A DNA stretch of 64,000 nt. Source: Alteromonas gilva (GTDB lineage: Bacteria; Pseudomonadota; Gammaproteobacteria; Enterobacterales; Alteromonadaceae). Where the stretch lies: NCBI RefSeq assembly GCF_028595265.1, contig NZ_JAQQXP010000001.1:2356001-2420000 (forward strand), in the 5' to 3' direction. The translations under genes and the position numbers were made by a program. Under the pieces are notes generated by a model. The model did no database searches, was not told where the DNA came from, and worked only from the letters and a program-made list of their open reading frames with translations. This document shows positions 54,307 to 63,620 of the stretch, in pieces (positions within the stretch are counted from its first letter, which is position 1; the number at the start of each line of letters is the position of its first letter).

Positions 54307-56799
54307 TCAGAGGTTCTCTTCAAATAAAGCGTAAATTCGGCGATATTCATCGAGCCAGGAGCTGGGCTGCACAAAACCGTGAGGCTCAACCGGATAAATC
54401 GCCGTTTCAAACTGCGTTTTCTCAAGTTCGATGAGTCGCTGAACTAATCGCACCACATCAACAAAGAACACGTTATTGTCGACCATCGGTGCATTGATCA
54501 ACAGCGGCTTTTGCAATCCTTCAGCGTGGTAAATAGGTGAGCTTCTGCGGTAGGCGATGGGGTCCACATCGGGCGTGTTGAGGATATTAGACGTATACCC
54601 GGTATTGTAATGAGCCCAGTCAGACACTGGGCGCAGCGCCGCCCCGGCCTGATACAGATCGGGTTCGTTAAACATCGCCATAAAGGTTAAGAAACCGCCA
54701 TAAGAGCCACCATAAGTACCCACACGCGCGCGGTCAACGTTAGCATTGGCCACTAACCAGTTTACGCCATCACGATTATCTTCAAGTTCCGGAGTACCCA
54801 TCTGGCGATAGATAGCGGTGCGCCAATCGCGACCGTAGCCTGCCGACGCACGGTAATCCATATCCAGTACCACATAACCCTGTTTTACCAAAAAGCTGTG
54901 GAACATAAATTCCCGGAAATATCCAGACCATCCCAGGTGGGCGTTCTGCAAATATCCGGCACCGTGGTTAAATACCACTGCCCGGCGTGGTTCCCCCTGC
55001 TGGTAATTTTCAGGCAGGTATACCCGCGCATAGATTGGTTCGTCGGTATGACTCGACGGTATAGCCACAACCTGCGGGGCAACCCAGGGCTTCGCCAGGA
55101 ATTCATCACTAATGGTGTGCGTTAGCTGCATGGGATGTTCGTTACCGGCCACAGATGCCGAATACAATTCAGGCGGGCGTGTAACGGTAGAATGAGTTAA
55201 CAGCAGGGTTTGTTCATCCGGGCTTAATACGTAATCGGTCATACCATTGAGCTGAGTCAATGTCTCATGTTCACCACTGGCAACCGCTACACGGTAAATT
55301 TCATAAATTCCCGGGTGTTTTTTGTTTGCTTTAAAATAAAAATAATCATCGTTATCGGTCAGCGTCAGGTTGTTCACCACATATTGACCACTCGTTAACG
55401 CTTGTGGTGCAGCCCCTGGCTGCTGAATGTACAAATGACTGTAACCACTTTGTTCAGATAAATAATAAAGCGTGTGAGAGTTATTTAACCAACCAAACTG
55501 ATTATGGCGGTAGTTGATCCAGGCATCATCATGCTGGCGATGCTGGTTAACCAGTTTTTTAGCGGCTAAATCAACGGTCACCAGCCAGCTGTCTTTATTG
55601 TCCCAGGCTTCCAGTAAGAGTGCCACAGCGGTGCCATCCTGATGCCAGCGTATCGAGGCGTCACGTTGTGACCAGCTGTTTAGCAAACCAATAGCCCGAG
55701 GTAAACGGTTAATGGTATATTCTTCGCCACGTGCGGCGGCGTTTTCCTGCTTTACCTCCGCCAGCACATCGTCATTGTAGCCGGGCAAACCTTTATAGGA
55801 GAGTTCGTGTTTGGTCGCCCCGGCAACGTCTATCAGCCATGAAGTTTGTTCCACCGGCTCGGCATCCGCCACACGCTGGCGCACATCAATAGCGGCGATA
55901 CGGCCATCTTCCTGAATATAGTGCGGCATTATATCGGTGGCATCACGGCGACTGCCTTTGGCTGTAGTGACGATAATGGCATGCTTACCATTGGGTGCCA
56001 TTTTGACCGCGACTAAACGGTCATTATCATCAAAATAAACGGGCTCAGGTGCCATCGCCGGACTTTGCTCACGCAGTTGCTGCGTTTGCATAAAGCGGTC
56101 CTCGCGATTTTGACGTTGTACTTTTATGTATTCAATGAGGTTTTGCTGCTCACGCGCAATAAAATCTTTAGGTGGCGTATTCGCGCTGGGGGCTTTAGCA
56201 AACTTCCAGCTCAGTAATACCTGCTGTTGACCGGTGGTCAGGTCAAAGGCAACGATACTATCGTTGTGACGTGCCATTAAGCGATTGTCCGTGGCAAACT
56301 GCAGATCCTCAAGTGGCAACCCCTGGGTAAGACGCACCACTTCACCACCGGGCATTTTAACGAACACACTGTCCTGGTATTTCCACGCCGTGTATCGCCC
56401 ATCACGACTGGTTACCTGTTCATCGGCTTTGTACAAATGAAGTTCACCGGCAGCAATTTTAACCGATTCGCCCGACGCACTGACACGGTAGTAGTCATTT
56501 AACTGCGTATCGGCTTGTTGCCGGGCATACATCATGCTGCCATCTGGTGACCATGCCGGATTTTGCGGTTGACGACCCAGCCATTTGGGATCGGCCATAA
56601 TCTGCTCCAGCGTAATGGCACTGTCGCCTTGCACTGAGCCCATATTTACCGGTTGCGCGGGTTGAATAATAGCGGGCGGCTGATTAGTTTCAACGGCCAC
56701 GCTTTGCGCCGCGGTATTGTTGCTGTCGGTGGCACTACAGGCTGTCATAATGACGCCCAAACCGAGTATTACACTACTTCTTAAACCAATTTGTTGCAT
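54307..56799 (-). CDS. S9-family peptidase lipoprotein (prolyl oligopeptidase/DPP4-like)
   Basis: An 830-aa lipoprotein. Signal ends in lipobox MTAC (C21). Residues about 60-570 form the beta-propeller (PKWLGRQPQNPAWSPDGSMM; YYLSEQSGYSHLYIQQPG). The C-terminal alpha/beta-hydrolase has Ser in GTYGGSYGGFLTFM (about S699), Asp in NAPMVDNNVFF and His in EPHGF. It probably cuts Xaa-Pro peptides at the cell surface, for peptide scavenging. Confidence 0.9.
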   Translation of the reverse strand: MQQIGLRSSVILGLGVIMTACSATDSNNTAAQSVAVETNQPPAIIQPAQPVNMGSVQGDSAITLEQIMADPKWLGRQPQNPAWSPDGSMMYARQQADTQLNDYYRVSASGESVKIAAGELHLYKADEQVTSRDGRYTAWKYQDSVFVKMPGGEVVRLTQGLPLEDLQFATDNRLMARHNDSIVAFDLTTGQQQVLLSWKFAKAPSANTPPKDFIAREQQNLIEYIKVQRQNREDRFMQTQQLREQSPAMAPEPVYFDDNDRLVAVKMAPNGKHAIIVTTAKGSRRDATDIMPHYIQEDGRIAAIDVRQRVADAEPVEQTSWLIDVAGATKHELSYKGLPGYNDDVLAEVKQENAAARGEEYTINRLPRAIGLLNSWSQRDASIRWHQDGTAVALLLEAWDNKDSWLVTVDLAAKKLVNQHRQHDDAWINYRHNQFGWLNNSHTLYYLSEQSGYSHLYIQQPGAAPQALTSGQYVVNNLTLTDNDDYFYFKANKKHPGIYEIYRVAVASGEHETLTQLNGMTDYVLSPDEQTLLLTHSTVTRPPELYSASVAGNEHPMQLTHTISDEFLAKPWVAPQVVAIPSSHTDEPIYARVYLPENYQQGEPRRAVVFNHGAGYLQNAHLGWSGYFREFMFHSFLVKQGYVVLDMDYRASAGYGRDWRTAIYRQMGTPELEDNRDGVNWLVANANVDRARVGTYGGSYGGFLTFMAMFNEPDLYQAGAALRPVSDWAHYNTGYTSNILNTPDVDPIAYRRSSPIYHAEGLQKPLLINAPMVDNNVFFVDVVRLVQRLIELEKTQFETAIYPVEPHGFVQPSSWLDEYRRIYALFEENL

Positions 56800-56978
56800 A
56801 TTATTATTTACTTATTGATGAATTCATTGTCATTATAGCCAGCTCTTTGGCCGCCATGTAAGCCTTGGTCTTTGTTTTTGCTTATCTTGTCTATTTCGCA
56901 TTGCAGGTATTAAATATTGATCCAACCATAGGCATAGATCTGTAAAGATGTATGTCGACTTAATAAAGGAATTCCGTA

Positions 56979-57521
56979 ATGAAAAAAATCTTAGGTGCTC
57001 TTGTTTTAACCGCGCTACCTATACTGGCGCAAGCGAATACTTGTCCCGACGTGTTGAAGTTTATGAAACGTAAACTCAACTCTCAGGAAACCGTTAACAT
57101 GTGTAGCGAATTCCAGGGTAAAACCTTGTTAATTGTGAACACAGCTAGCTTTTGTGGTTTTACACCACAGTTTGAAGGTCTTGAGGCGATGTATGCAGAG
57201 TTAAAAGATCAGGATTTTGCAGTACTGGGGTTCCCTTCCCACGATTTTAATCAGGAAGCTGATGATGAGGGTAAAACGGCCGAATTATGTGAGCTGACCT
57301 ACGGCGTAAAATTCCCGATGTTTGAACCAACCGTTGTCAAAGGTGAAGACGCCGATCCGCTCTACCGGATGCTGGCAAAAGCGACCGGCGAAGAGCCCAG
57401 CTGGAACTTCAATAAATATCTGGTAGATAAAAACGGCAACATTCTTAAGCATTACAAGAGCTCGGTGAAACCCTCTGATGCAACGCTGCGCGCGGACGTA
57501 GAAAAAGCGCTGGCGATGTAA
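56979..57521 (+). CDS. Exported glutathione-peroxidase-family protein
   Basis: A 180-aa protein with a signal peptide (MKKILGALVLTALPILAQAN). Peroxidatic C59 lies in NTASFCGFTPQFEGL, and the conserved Trp in WNFNKYLVDKNG. The usual FPxNQFGxQEP segment is FPSHDFNQEAD, so the tetrad Gln and Asn are altered. Likely a periplasmic thiol peroxidase that defends against peroxides. Electron donor unknown. Confidence 0.85.
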   Translation: MKKILGALVLTALPILAQANTCPDVLKFMKRKLNSQETVNMCSEFQGKTLLIVNTASFCGFTPQFEGLEAMYAELKDQDFAVLGFPSHDFNQEADDEGKTAELCELTYGVKFPMFEPTVVKGEDADPLYRMLAKATGEEPSWNFNKYLVDKNGNILKHYKSSVKPSDATLRADVEKALAM

Positions 57522-57839
57522 ACTCCACATAACTGATTGCGTTAACTTTTGTTAACGCAAAAAAAAGCCCCGTATAAAACGGGGCTAATGCACACTCAAC
57601 GTTTGGAACACACATACATTAGCAATCAAGCATCTAACTCTTAAACTGTATTTTGCTAACCTCACTAAGTTAGTCAGTGCAAAATGACAAAGGTTCCAAA
57701 TTTTTTTACAGATTTGAATTTTTATTTAATCAGCATGCAAAATAGACCCTCTGCAGCCGTTAAATGCTAACTCAACAAGCCTTGAAAAGGCCTTATCAGT
57801 CACTCTGAAAATTCACCGCTAGTCGCTGGTTGAGCGTGA
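57522..57839. other. Intergenic region between the peroxidase and PLP genes (318 bp)
   Basis: No gene supported. It holds two hairpins: TGCGTTAAC-tttt-GTTAACGCA (57538-57559) and the minus-strand terminator at 57559-57586. The rest (57590-57839) is AT-rich without clear signals. Confidence 0.5.
57559..57586 (-). terminator. Minus-strand terminator for the PLP/acyltransferase genes
   Basis: On the minus strand AGCCCCGT-tttat-ACGGGGCT is followed by eight T. It lies 254 bp beyond the stop of the PLP gene. On the plus strand it lacks a T-run. Confidence 0.75.
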
Positions 57840-59084
57840 TTATCGGGATGAACGCTGCAGCGCTTGCTCAAAATCGGCCACCAGATCATCGATATCTTCA
57901 ATACCTACAGATAACCTAATCATGGTTTCCGTAATACCCATCCTTGCTCTTTCACGCTGCCCGTTCTCAAAAAAAATCGTCGATGCCACCGGCAAAGCCA
58001 GTGAACGGGTATCACCTAAATGCGTCGCCGACAGTACCAGCTTTAACTTGTCCAGAAATTCGCAAGGCTCAATACCCGGGATTAAATCGAAGCTCAGAAC
58101 AGCGCCGTAGGTACCGAGCTGCTCACGGGCAATAAAATGCTGGGGATGATTGGCCAGGCCAGGATAGTAAACCCGCTCTATCTGCGCATGCCCCTCCAGG
58201 TAAGTAGCCAGTTTAAGCGCATTTTCGTTACTACGCGCCATGCGTAATGTCAGCGTTTCCAACCCCACCGAAATAAGGTGTGCAGACTGCGACGATAAGG
58301 TTGCGCCCATATCCCTCAGTCCTTTTTTCTTTATTTGCGTGATACCCCATAACGACTCATCAGCCACCTGATATTGTGACTTAATGTTGGCAAACTTTGT
58401 CCAGTCAAATGTGCCCATGTCGATGATAGCACCGCCCAACACATTGCCATGACCAGCAATGTATTTGGTCAGTGAACACATTACCAGTGAGGCTTTCATG
58501 GCTTTGGCATCAAAAGAGGGTGGCGGTGTCATGGTGTTATCTACCATAAACAGCAGGCTGTTTTCCTCACACCATTTACCTATCGCTCTGGCATCCGATA
58601 CCTGCGTCACGGGGTTGGCAATGGTCTCGGCGTACACAGCGCGGGTATTGGGTTGTTTTGCGGCAATGACATCCCTGATAGAGGTCACATCAACAAAGGT
58701 CAGCTCTATGCCTAAATCCGCCAGCGTATCCATAAAACTGCGCGTATTACCAAACAGGTACTGACTGACGATAATATGATCACCGGCTTTAAACAACGAC
58801 AGAAAAGTACTGCTAATCGCCGCCATCCCCGTGGCAAAACAGACACTGGCAATCCCGCCTTCCAAATCGGTAATAATATTTTGTAAGGCTGTCACAGAAC
58901 CAGAAGATGAGCGGGAATAAACATGCCCTACTTTTTTGCCCTGAAAAACGTCGACCAAATCCTGTGTCTTATCAAATTCAAATAGCACTGAATTGGTGGT
59001 ACTGGCATGCACTGCGCCATCAGTGGGATGGTTAAGCAGTCTGTCGGCATGTACATGGCGAGTGGTAAATCCCGGTTTGGTCAC
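57840..59084 (-). CDS. Cys/Met-metabolism PLP enzyme, cystathionine gamma-synthase-like
   Basis: A 414-aa PLP enzyme. The PLP Lys is K207 in CSLTKYIAGHGN; YSRSSSGSVTALQNIITDLEG and TGMAAISSTF are family motifs. It differs from MetY (K204) in sequence and lacks the MetY insert. Methionine gamma-lyase or cystathionine gamma-synthase activity is possible. Its ATG overlaps the acyltransferase TGA by 4 bp, an unusual pairing. Confidence 0.85.
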   Translation of the reverse strand: MTKPGFTTRHVHADRLLNHPTDGAVHASTTNSVLFEFDKTQDLVDVFQGKKVGHVYSRSSSGSVTALQNIITDLEGGIASVCFATGMAAISSTFLSLFKAGDHIIVSQYLFGNTRSFMDTLADLGIELTFVDVTSIRDVIAAKQPNTRAVYAETIANPVTQVSDARAIGKWCEENSLLFMVDNTMTPPPSFDAKAMKASLVMCSLTKYIAGHGNVLGGAIIDMGTFDWTKFANIKSQYQVADESLWGITQIKKKGLRDMGATLSSQSAHLISVGLETLTLRMARSNENALKLATYLEGHAQIERVYYPGLANHPQHFIAREQLGTYGAVLSFDLIPGIEPCEFLDKLKLVLSATHLGDTRSLALPVASTIFFENGQRERARMGITETMIRLSVGIEDIDDLVADFEQALQRSSR

Positions 59085-59695
59085 GCGTTAGGCTCCGTTA
59101 TTGTTTGCTGGGGGTATTTGGCGGAGACGGTACGGTAAAACCCGTATACCGACTCCATTGACGCCGTTAAATCGTTAGATACGCTTAGAACCGGCCCGAA
59201 CTTCAGACATTTTTGTTGATAATCAAGGCCTACGCACTGCACGGGAATTCTAGCGTTTTGTGCAATGTAAAGAAAGCCGCTTTTCCACGGATACACGGCT
59301 TTTCTCGTACCTTCCGGCGCTAAAGCGACAATCAACTGCTCGCTTTGGCCTATGCGCGCCGCCATATTCTCTACCACACCATGGGCGCGGCTGCGCTCAA
59401 CGGGCAGGCCTCCGAGGCGACGCATAATGCCTTCCAGTGGCCCTTTAAACAACGTATGTTTGGCAAAAAATGATAACCTGATACCTAACGCCAGCATATA
59501 CATAACGCCCAGTACGAAGTCCCAGTTTGACGTATGGGGCGCAACAATGAGAACCATCCTGGGTTCATTTGCCATGTTACCCGCAAGTGACCAGCCGCGT
59601 TTGTTAAGCCACCACTGGCAGCACCTGCCGACCACCCCAACCTGGCGTTTTGGCACCGCTGCTGGCACTTGCTGCTGGAAAGACTGCATCATCAT
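59081..59695 (-). CDS. 1-acyl-glycerol-3-phosphate acyltransferase-like protein
   Basis: A 204-aa acyltransferase of the PlsC group. HTSNWD (H-x4-D) is motif I, and GGLPVERSR and ALAPEGTRK are motifs II and III. Probably moves acyl groups to lysophospholipid or another acceptor; the short length lacks clear transmembrane helices. Translation is probably coupled to the PLP gene through the 4-bp overlap. Confidence 0.85.
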   Translation of the reverse strand: MMMQSFQQQVPAAVPKRQVGVVGRCCQWWLNKRGWSLAGNMANEPRMVLIVAPHTSNWDFVLGVMYMLALGIRLSFFAKHTLFKGPLEGIMRRLGGLPVERSRAHGVVENMAARIGQSEQLIVALAPEGTRKAVYPWKSGFLYIAQNARIPVQCVGLDYQQKCLKFGPVLSVSNDLTASMESVYGFYRTVSAKYPQQTITEPNA

Positions 59696-59873
59696 ATTAC
59701 TTGAGTTAACCTACCAGATGACAGTCTACGTTACTTGTACAGCGCGACGAAAGACTAATTCACCTATCTCAAAAAACCATAACCAATGAGAGACATGTTT
59801 TGCTAGTATGTTTTGATAAGATGTTGTGCTTTTGAACGAGGTTCGAGGACACTAACCTTTCACAGGCGTTGCT

Positions 59874-60659
59874 ATGTGCATTGTATTTATAGCGTTACAA
59901 CAACACCCTGACTACCCGTTAATCATTGCCGCCAATCGCGATGAATTTTATGCGCGGCCGACTCAGAGTAGTCATTTTTGGCCGCAATCACCGACCATAT
60001 TGGCCGGCAAGGATCTTAAGGCCGGTGGCAGCTGGATGGGGATAACACGCAGTGGTGATATCGCAGCGCTAACCAATATTCGTGATCCCAGCCGTGAGCA
60101 GCCAAGCGCAGGTAGTCGCGGCGCACTGGTTGCCGATTTTTTAACAAGACCCCGCGCCATTAGTGACTACTGTCGCCATTTACGCAAAACGGTAAATCAA
60201 TATAACGGCTACAATTTACTGTTTGGTAATTATCAGCAGCTGGCCGTGTTCAACAGCCACACGCAATCATTACAACAGTTAGCCCCAGGCTTTCATGGTC
60301 TTTCAAATGCCCGGCTTAACACCCCATGGCCTAAAGTGACCCGCGGCACAGACGCCCTGGCAAACTACGTAAAACACAGCAACAACCTGTACGCCTCGGA
60401 AATTTTCAGATTGTTAGCGGATGACACCCCTGCGTTGCCTGATCAGCTGCCCGATACAGGCGTATCTAAAGCCTGGGAACAACGACTATCGCCTATTTTT
60501 ATCCGCACGCCGGAGTATGGTACACGTAGTTCGACAATCATTATGATCAGCAAAGACGCCAACGTTGACTGGTACGAAAAGGTTTTTCCTAGTCAGGCCA
60601 CTTCTGCCCGGCAAAACGTTGAAAGTCATCATTTTAGCTGGAAAATTCAGCACAAATAA
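59874..60659 (+). CDS. NRDE/TANGO2-family protein
   Basis: A 261-aa protein starting with Cys2 after Met and carrying NRDE (residues 21-24) in LIIAANRDEFYARPT, plus LTNIRDPS and GYNLLFGN. The N-terminal Cys suggests an Ntn-hydrolase fold. The function of bacterial members is not known; the human relative TANGO2 is linked to heme or lipid handling. It stands alone. Confidence 0.85.
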   Translation: MCIVFIALQQHPDYPLIIAANRDEFYARPTQSSHFWPQSPTILAGKDLKAGGSWMGITRSGDIAALTNIRDPSREQPSAGSRGALVADFLTRPRAISDYCRHLRKTVNQYNGYNLLFGNYQQLAVFNSHTQSLQQLAPGFHGLSNARLNTPWPKVTRGTDALANYVKHSNNLYASEIFRLLADDTPALPDQLPDTGVSKAWEQRLSPIFIRTPEYGTRSSTIIMISKDANVDWYEKVFPSQATSARQNVESHHFSWKIQHK

Positions 60660-60693
60660 CCTGATAACTATTCGTATTTTGGCTGGTTGATGG

Positions 60694-60731
60694 CATAATG
60701 CGCAACCGCTGGTTGACTCCCGTTACCAGCG
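60694..60731 (+). promoter_or_regulatory. Leader of the aminotransferase gene: -10-like box and hairpin
   Basis: CATAAT (60694-60699) resembles a -10, then CGCTGGT (60707-60713) pairs with ACCAGCG (60725-60731) around an 11-nt loop. The leader is about 140 nt before the GTG. A hairpin this early could matter for mRNA stability. No TyrR box is seen. Confidence 0.4.
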
Positions 60732-60844
60732 ACAATCGATTGCTATTTGCTGAATTTAACAGCAAGCCCTATTTTAGGTTTGTGAAAGCACAGGACTATT
60801 CATAAACTTTGTTTACTGATTCCTGTATATTTAGAGGACATATC

Positions 60845-62041
60845 GTGTTTGAAGTGCTACCCCAACTATCTCCGGATCCCATTCTTGGTTTGTCAGCTGC
60901 ATTTAAACAAGACACCAACCCCAATAAAATTGATTTAGGCGTTGGCGTTTATAAAGATGAACAAGGCAACACCCCTATTCTCTCTGCGGTTGCTAAAGCG
61001 CAGCAAGTACTGTTGGAACGTGAAACTTCAAAAACGTATATCACTCCCCAGGGTGTGCAAGGTTTTATCGACGGTATGTTGTCTTTAATTTTGGGTGACA
61101 AGAGCCCCGTTATGCTGGCTGACAGAGTCGCTGCAGTGCAGGCCCCCGGTGGCTGTGGCTCGCTGCGTATTTTAGCCGAGCTCTTAACCCGCGTTAATAA
61201 AGACACTAAAGTTTGGGTGAGCGACCCGACCTGGGCTAACCACATCCCACTGATCGGTAATGCCGGACTGGCTATCGAAACCTATCCCTACTTTGACAAA
61301 GCCAGCGCATCAATTCGTTTTGACGCCATGCTCGATGCACTGAAAAAAGTCGAAAAAGGCGATGTAGTATTGCTGCACGGTTGCTGTCATAACCCTACCG
61401 GCGCCGATCTGACCCACGAGCAATGGCAAGCTGTCATGGAAGTTGCTAAAGAACGTGAATTTTTGCCGTTTGTTGATATTGCCTACCAGGGCTTTGGTGA
61501 CGGAATCGAGGAAGACGCCTACGGCGTGCGTTTATTGTGTGAAAACCTGCCGGAAGTCATTATTGCTGCCTCATGCAGTAAAAACTTTGGTTTGTATCGT
61601 GAGCGCGTTGGTTTGGCGGCGATTGTCACGGCAGACACTAAAACGAAATCGATTGCCCAGGCGCAAATCCAGAATGTTGCCCGTGGTATTTATTCAATGC
61701 CGCCGAGCTATGGCGGTGCGCTGGTAGATATTATTCTGTCTGACGTTGCCCTGAAACAAGAGTGGCAATCTGAAGTTAACGAAATGCGTAATCGTATGCG
61801 TACCCTGCGTAGCTTGCTCGTCGATAAGCTTAGCGAATACGGTGCACAAAAAGACTTCAGCTTTGTAAACCAGCAAAAAGGCATGTTCTCGTTTCTTTGT
61901 ATCAGTCCTGAACAGGTACAAAAAATGCGCAGCGAACACAGTGTGTATTTTGTTGATTCGAGCCGCGTTAATATCGCTGGTATCAGCTTATCCAATGTCG
62001 ATGATATGGCCAAAGCAATGGTCTCTGTTATAAACAGTTAA
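60845..62041 (+). CDS. Aromatic/aspartate aminotransferase (AspC/TyrB family)
   Basis: A 398-aa class I aminotransferase. PLP Lys is K246 (SCSKNFGLYRERVGL); HNPTGADL, DIAYQGFGDG and PTWANHIPL match the AspC/TyrB branch. It interconverts aspartate or aromatic amino acids with oxo-acids. I start at GTG 60845 (MFEVLPQL) with SD AGAGGA; the frame opens at 60809. A strong terminator follows. Confidence 0.94.
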   Translation: MFEVLPQLSPDPILGLSAAFKQDTNPNKIDLGVGVYKDEQGNTPILSAVAKAQQVLLERETSKTYITPQGVQGFIDGMLSLILGDKSPVMLADRVAAVQAPGGCGSLRILAELLTRVNKDTKVWVSDPTWANHIPLIGNAGLAIETYPYFDKASASIRFDAMLDALKKVEKGDVVLLHGCCHNPTGADLTHEQWQAVMEVAKEREFLPFVDIAYQGFGDGIEEDAYGVRLLCENLPEVIIAASCSKNFGLYRERVGLAAIVTADTKTKSIAQAQIQNVARGIYSMPPSYGGALVDIILSDVALKQEWQSEVNEMRNRMRTLRSLLVDKLSEYGAQKDFSFVNQQKGMFSFLCISPEQVQKMRSEHSVYFVDSSRVNIAGISLSNVDDMAKAMVSVINS

Positions 62042-62057
62042 TCACGCCGCTATCACT

Positions 62058-62088
62058 AAAAAAGCCTTTAATATTAAAGGCTTTTTTT
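62058..62088 (+). terminator. Aminotransferase terminator
   Basis: GCCTTTAA-ta-TTAAAGGC with A6 before and T7 after, 17 bp beyond the stop. It can work in both directions. Confidence 0.9.
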
Positions 62089-62289
62089 ATGAATCCTGAT
62101 CAGTCATAGCAGCATGATATTGACAAAACAGTGACTGCGGTAGCGGGCCGGCTTATATGAGCGCGCTATCAACGCCTGTACAACACAACAGTGCCACTAT
62201 CCTAATACCGGTGTGTTAAATCAAAGCGCAAAAGCGTGCTTGCCTGTCGAATGTCACGCTTTCCCTCTGATGTTGGGGGATGTCTCAGG

Positions 62290-62793
62290 CTATTCGGTGA
62301 GTCGCTCAAACAAAAACTGTTTAAATACCACACCAACCGCTTTCAACGAGTGGTTGAGGCGATGATCGCCGGGAATAAGATGCAGGGTCGCATTTTGCTT
62401 TTTCGCAAAAGCCAGAACGTTTTCGGCAGGGATAATCTCATCTTGCCAGCCATGCACACATGTTACCGGACACGCTACCGGGAAGTCCTGTACCTTATAA
62501 CCCGGCATGCCTACCGCCGGAGCAAGCAAAAATATCCCCTTTACCGGTTGCTCTAGCGCAGCGACCAAAGACACATAGCCGCCCATACTTGAGCCCACTA
62601 ATAACACCTCCGGATCATCCTGTGGCATTGTGGTTAGCAAGTGTTTGACGCGTAATTCAGGATCGACCGTATCAGTGTAATCGATGCTGTCTACCTGACA
62701 GCCCATTGCTTCGGCAATGCCCGCCAGGTATTTTATTTTGGATCCCCAGGGCCCGCTTTCTTTGCCATGCGAAAAAATCACTCTCACATACAT
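62290..62793 (-). CDS. Small alpha/beta hydrolase, YqiA-like
   Basis: A 167-aa minimal esterase. Nucleophile S69 in LLVGSSMGGYVS; acid Asp in HGWQDEIIP; His in GDHRLNHS. It resembles YqiA/UPF0227-type small esterases. Substrate unknown. Good SD (AAGGAGATG) before ATG 62793. Confidence 0.82.
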   Translation of the reverse strand: MYVRVIFSHGKESGPWGSKIKYLAGIAEAMGCQVDSIDYTDTVDPELRVKHLLTTMPQDDPEVLLVGSSMGGYVSLVAALEQPVKGIFLLAPAVGMPGYKVQDFPVACPVTCVHGWQDEIIPAENVLAFAKKQNATLHLIPGDHRLNHSLKAVGVVFKQFLFERLTE

Positions 62794-62904
62794 CTCCTTT
62801 TTTGTGTGTGATTATCCGCGTTCTAAACTAAATAACAATGACATTTGTCTTACTGTATACGATTTTTAAAGTACAACATTGAGTTATATGCCAGCAAACC
62901 ATGT

Positions 62905-63270
62905 TTAAGCAGCGCTTACCTGTTTATGGCAATAGACGTGCTGAACAAGCGACTGCAACTTTTTACACGCCTTCACGTATTTACTGTCTCTTTGATAATA
63001 AACCTGTTCAATCACCTGCCCTCGTTCATCAATTAAAAAGCTCGCCAGGCGTGCTTTGCGGTGCGGCAAATAAAACTGGTGCAGTGTAATCATGCGGCTT
63101 TTGGGTAGATGGGCCAGCTTGTGGTAAAAGCAAAACGGCAATTTAAGCGCTACCGCTCGCTTGTCTCCCCCATGTAAACACAACACATTCTGAAACGCAT
63201 CGTGTGTTTCACCCGCACAAATGCCGAAACGCTCAATTAAACTGTCTATGGTTTTTAATCCTGTTTGCAT
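62905..63270 (-). CDS. Unknown protein, probably LexA-regulated
   Basis: A 121-aa protein starting MQTGLKTIDSLIERFGI at ATG 63270, with SD GAGGG; the longer frame would begin inside the LexA boxes. It has five Cys and several His (ICAGETHD, NVLCLHGGDKR, FCFYHKLAH, VKACKK, VYCHKQ), so metal binding is possible. No family recognised. Two overlapping LexA-type boxes lie 15-53 bp upstream, marking it as a candidate SOS gene. Confidence 0.7.
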   Translation of the reverse strand: MQTGLKTIDSLIERFGICAGETHDAFQNVLCLHGGDKRAVALKLPFCFYHKLAHLPKSRMITLHQFYLPHRKARLASFLIDERGQVIEQVYYQRDSKYVKACKKLQSLVQHVYCHKQVSAA

Positions 63271-63285
63271 AACAATACCCTCAAA

Positions 63286-63323
63286 TACTGTACACCCAAA
63301 CAGTACTGTATAATTTATCAGCA
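63286..63323 (-). promoter_or_regulatory. Two overlapping LexA (SOS) boxes
   Basis: Box 1 (63286-63305) TACTGTACACCCAAACAGTA has perfect TACTGT-N8-ACAGTA ends. Box 2 (63304-63323) TACTGTATAATTTATCAGCA fits CTG-N10-CAG. On the minus strand TTGAAT, 17 bp, TACTGT make a plausible promoter covered by both boxes. LexA consensus of gammaproteobacteria is TACTGTATATATATACAGTA. Confidence 0.82.
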
Positions 63324-63324
63324 T

Positions 63325-63620
63325 TCAAGGTTTTTTGTGATTTATTTTAAACCGGTTTATTTAAAGCCTGACATTTTGGGCATCGACTCACAGATTACGG
63401 CCTCGCTATTTTGTATTTGCTGACCTATCGTCCCCTGGCATCGCGCTCAAGGTTTTAATGTCAGTATTTAAAAGTGACGACTGCTCTGTCATTTGTGCAA
63501 TGAATTGCATCCGGGTGGCTATCTGCGGGTAATTTAACGGGGATGTCCTGTGGGTCAGCGCACCGCTGGCCCACAGGTTAAATGTAATGGGTTAATTGAC
63601 TAACCGCTCGCTGCTCCGGG
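63325..63620. other. Intergenic region before the RND gene end (296 bp)
   Basis: No gene supported. It holds a very stable hairpin at 63547-63577 (CCTGTGGGTCAGCG pairs with CGCTGGCCCACAGG, 3-nt loop), about 44 bp past the RND stop on the minus strand. No T-run, so a termination role is uncertain. Confidence 0.55.
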
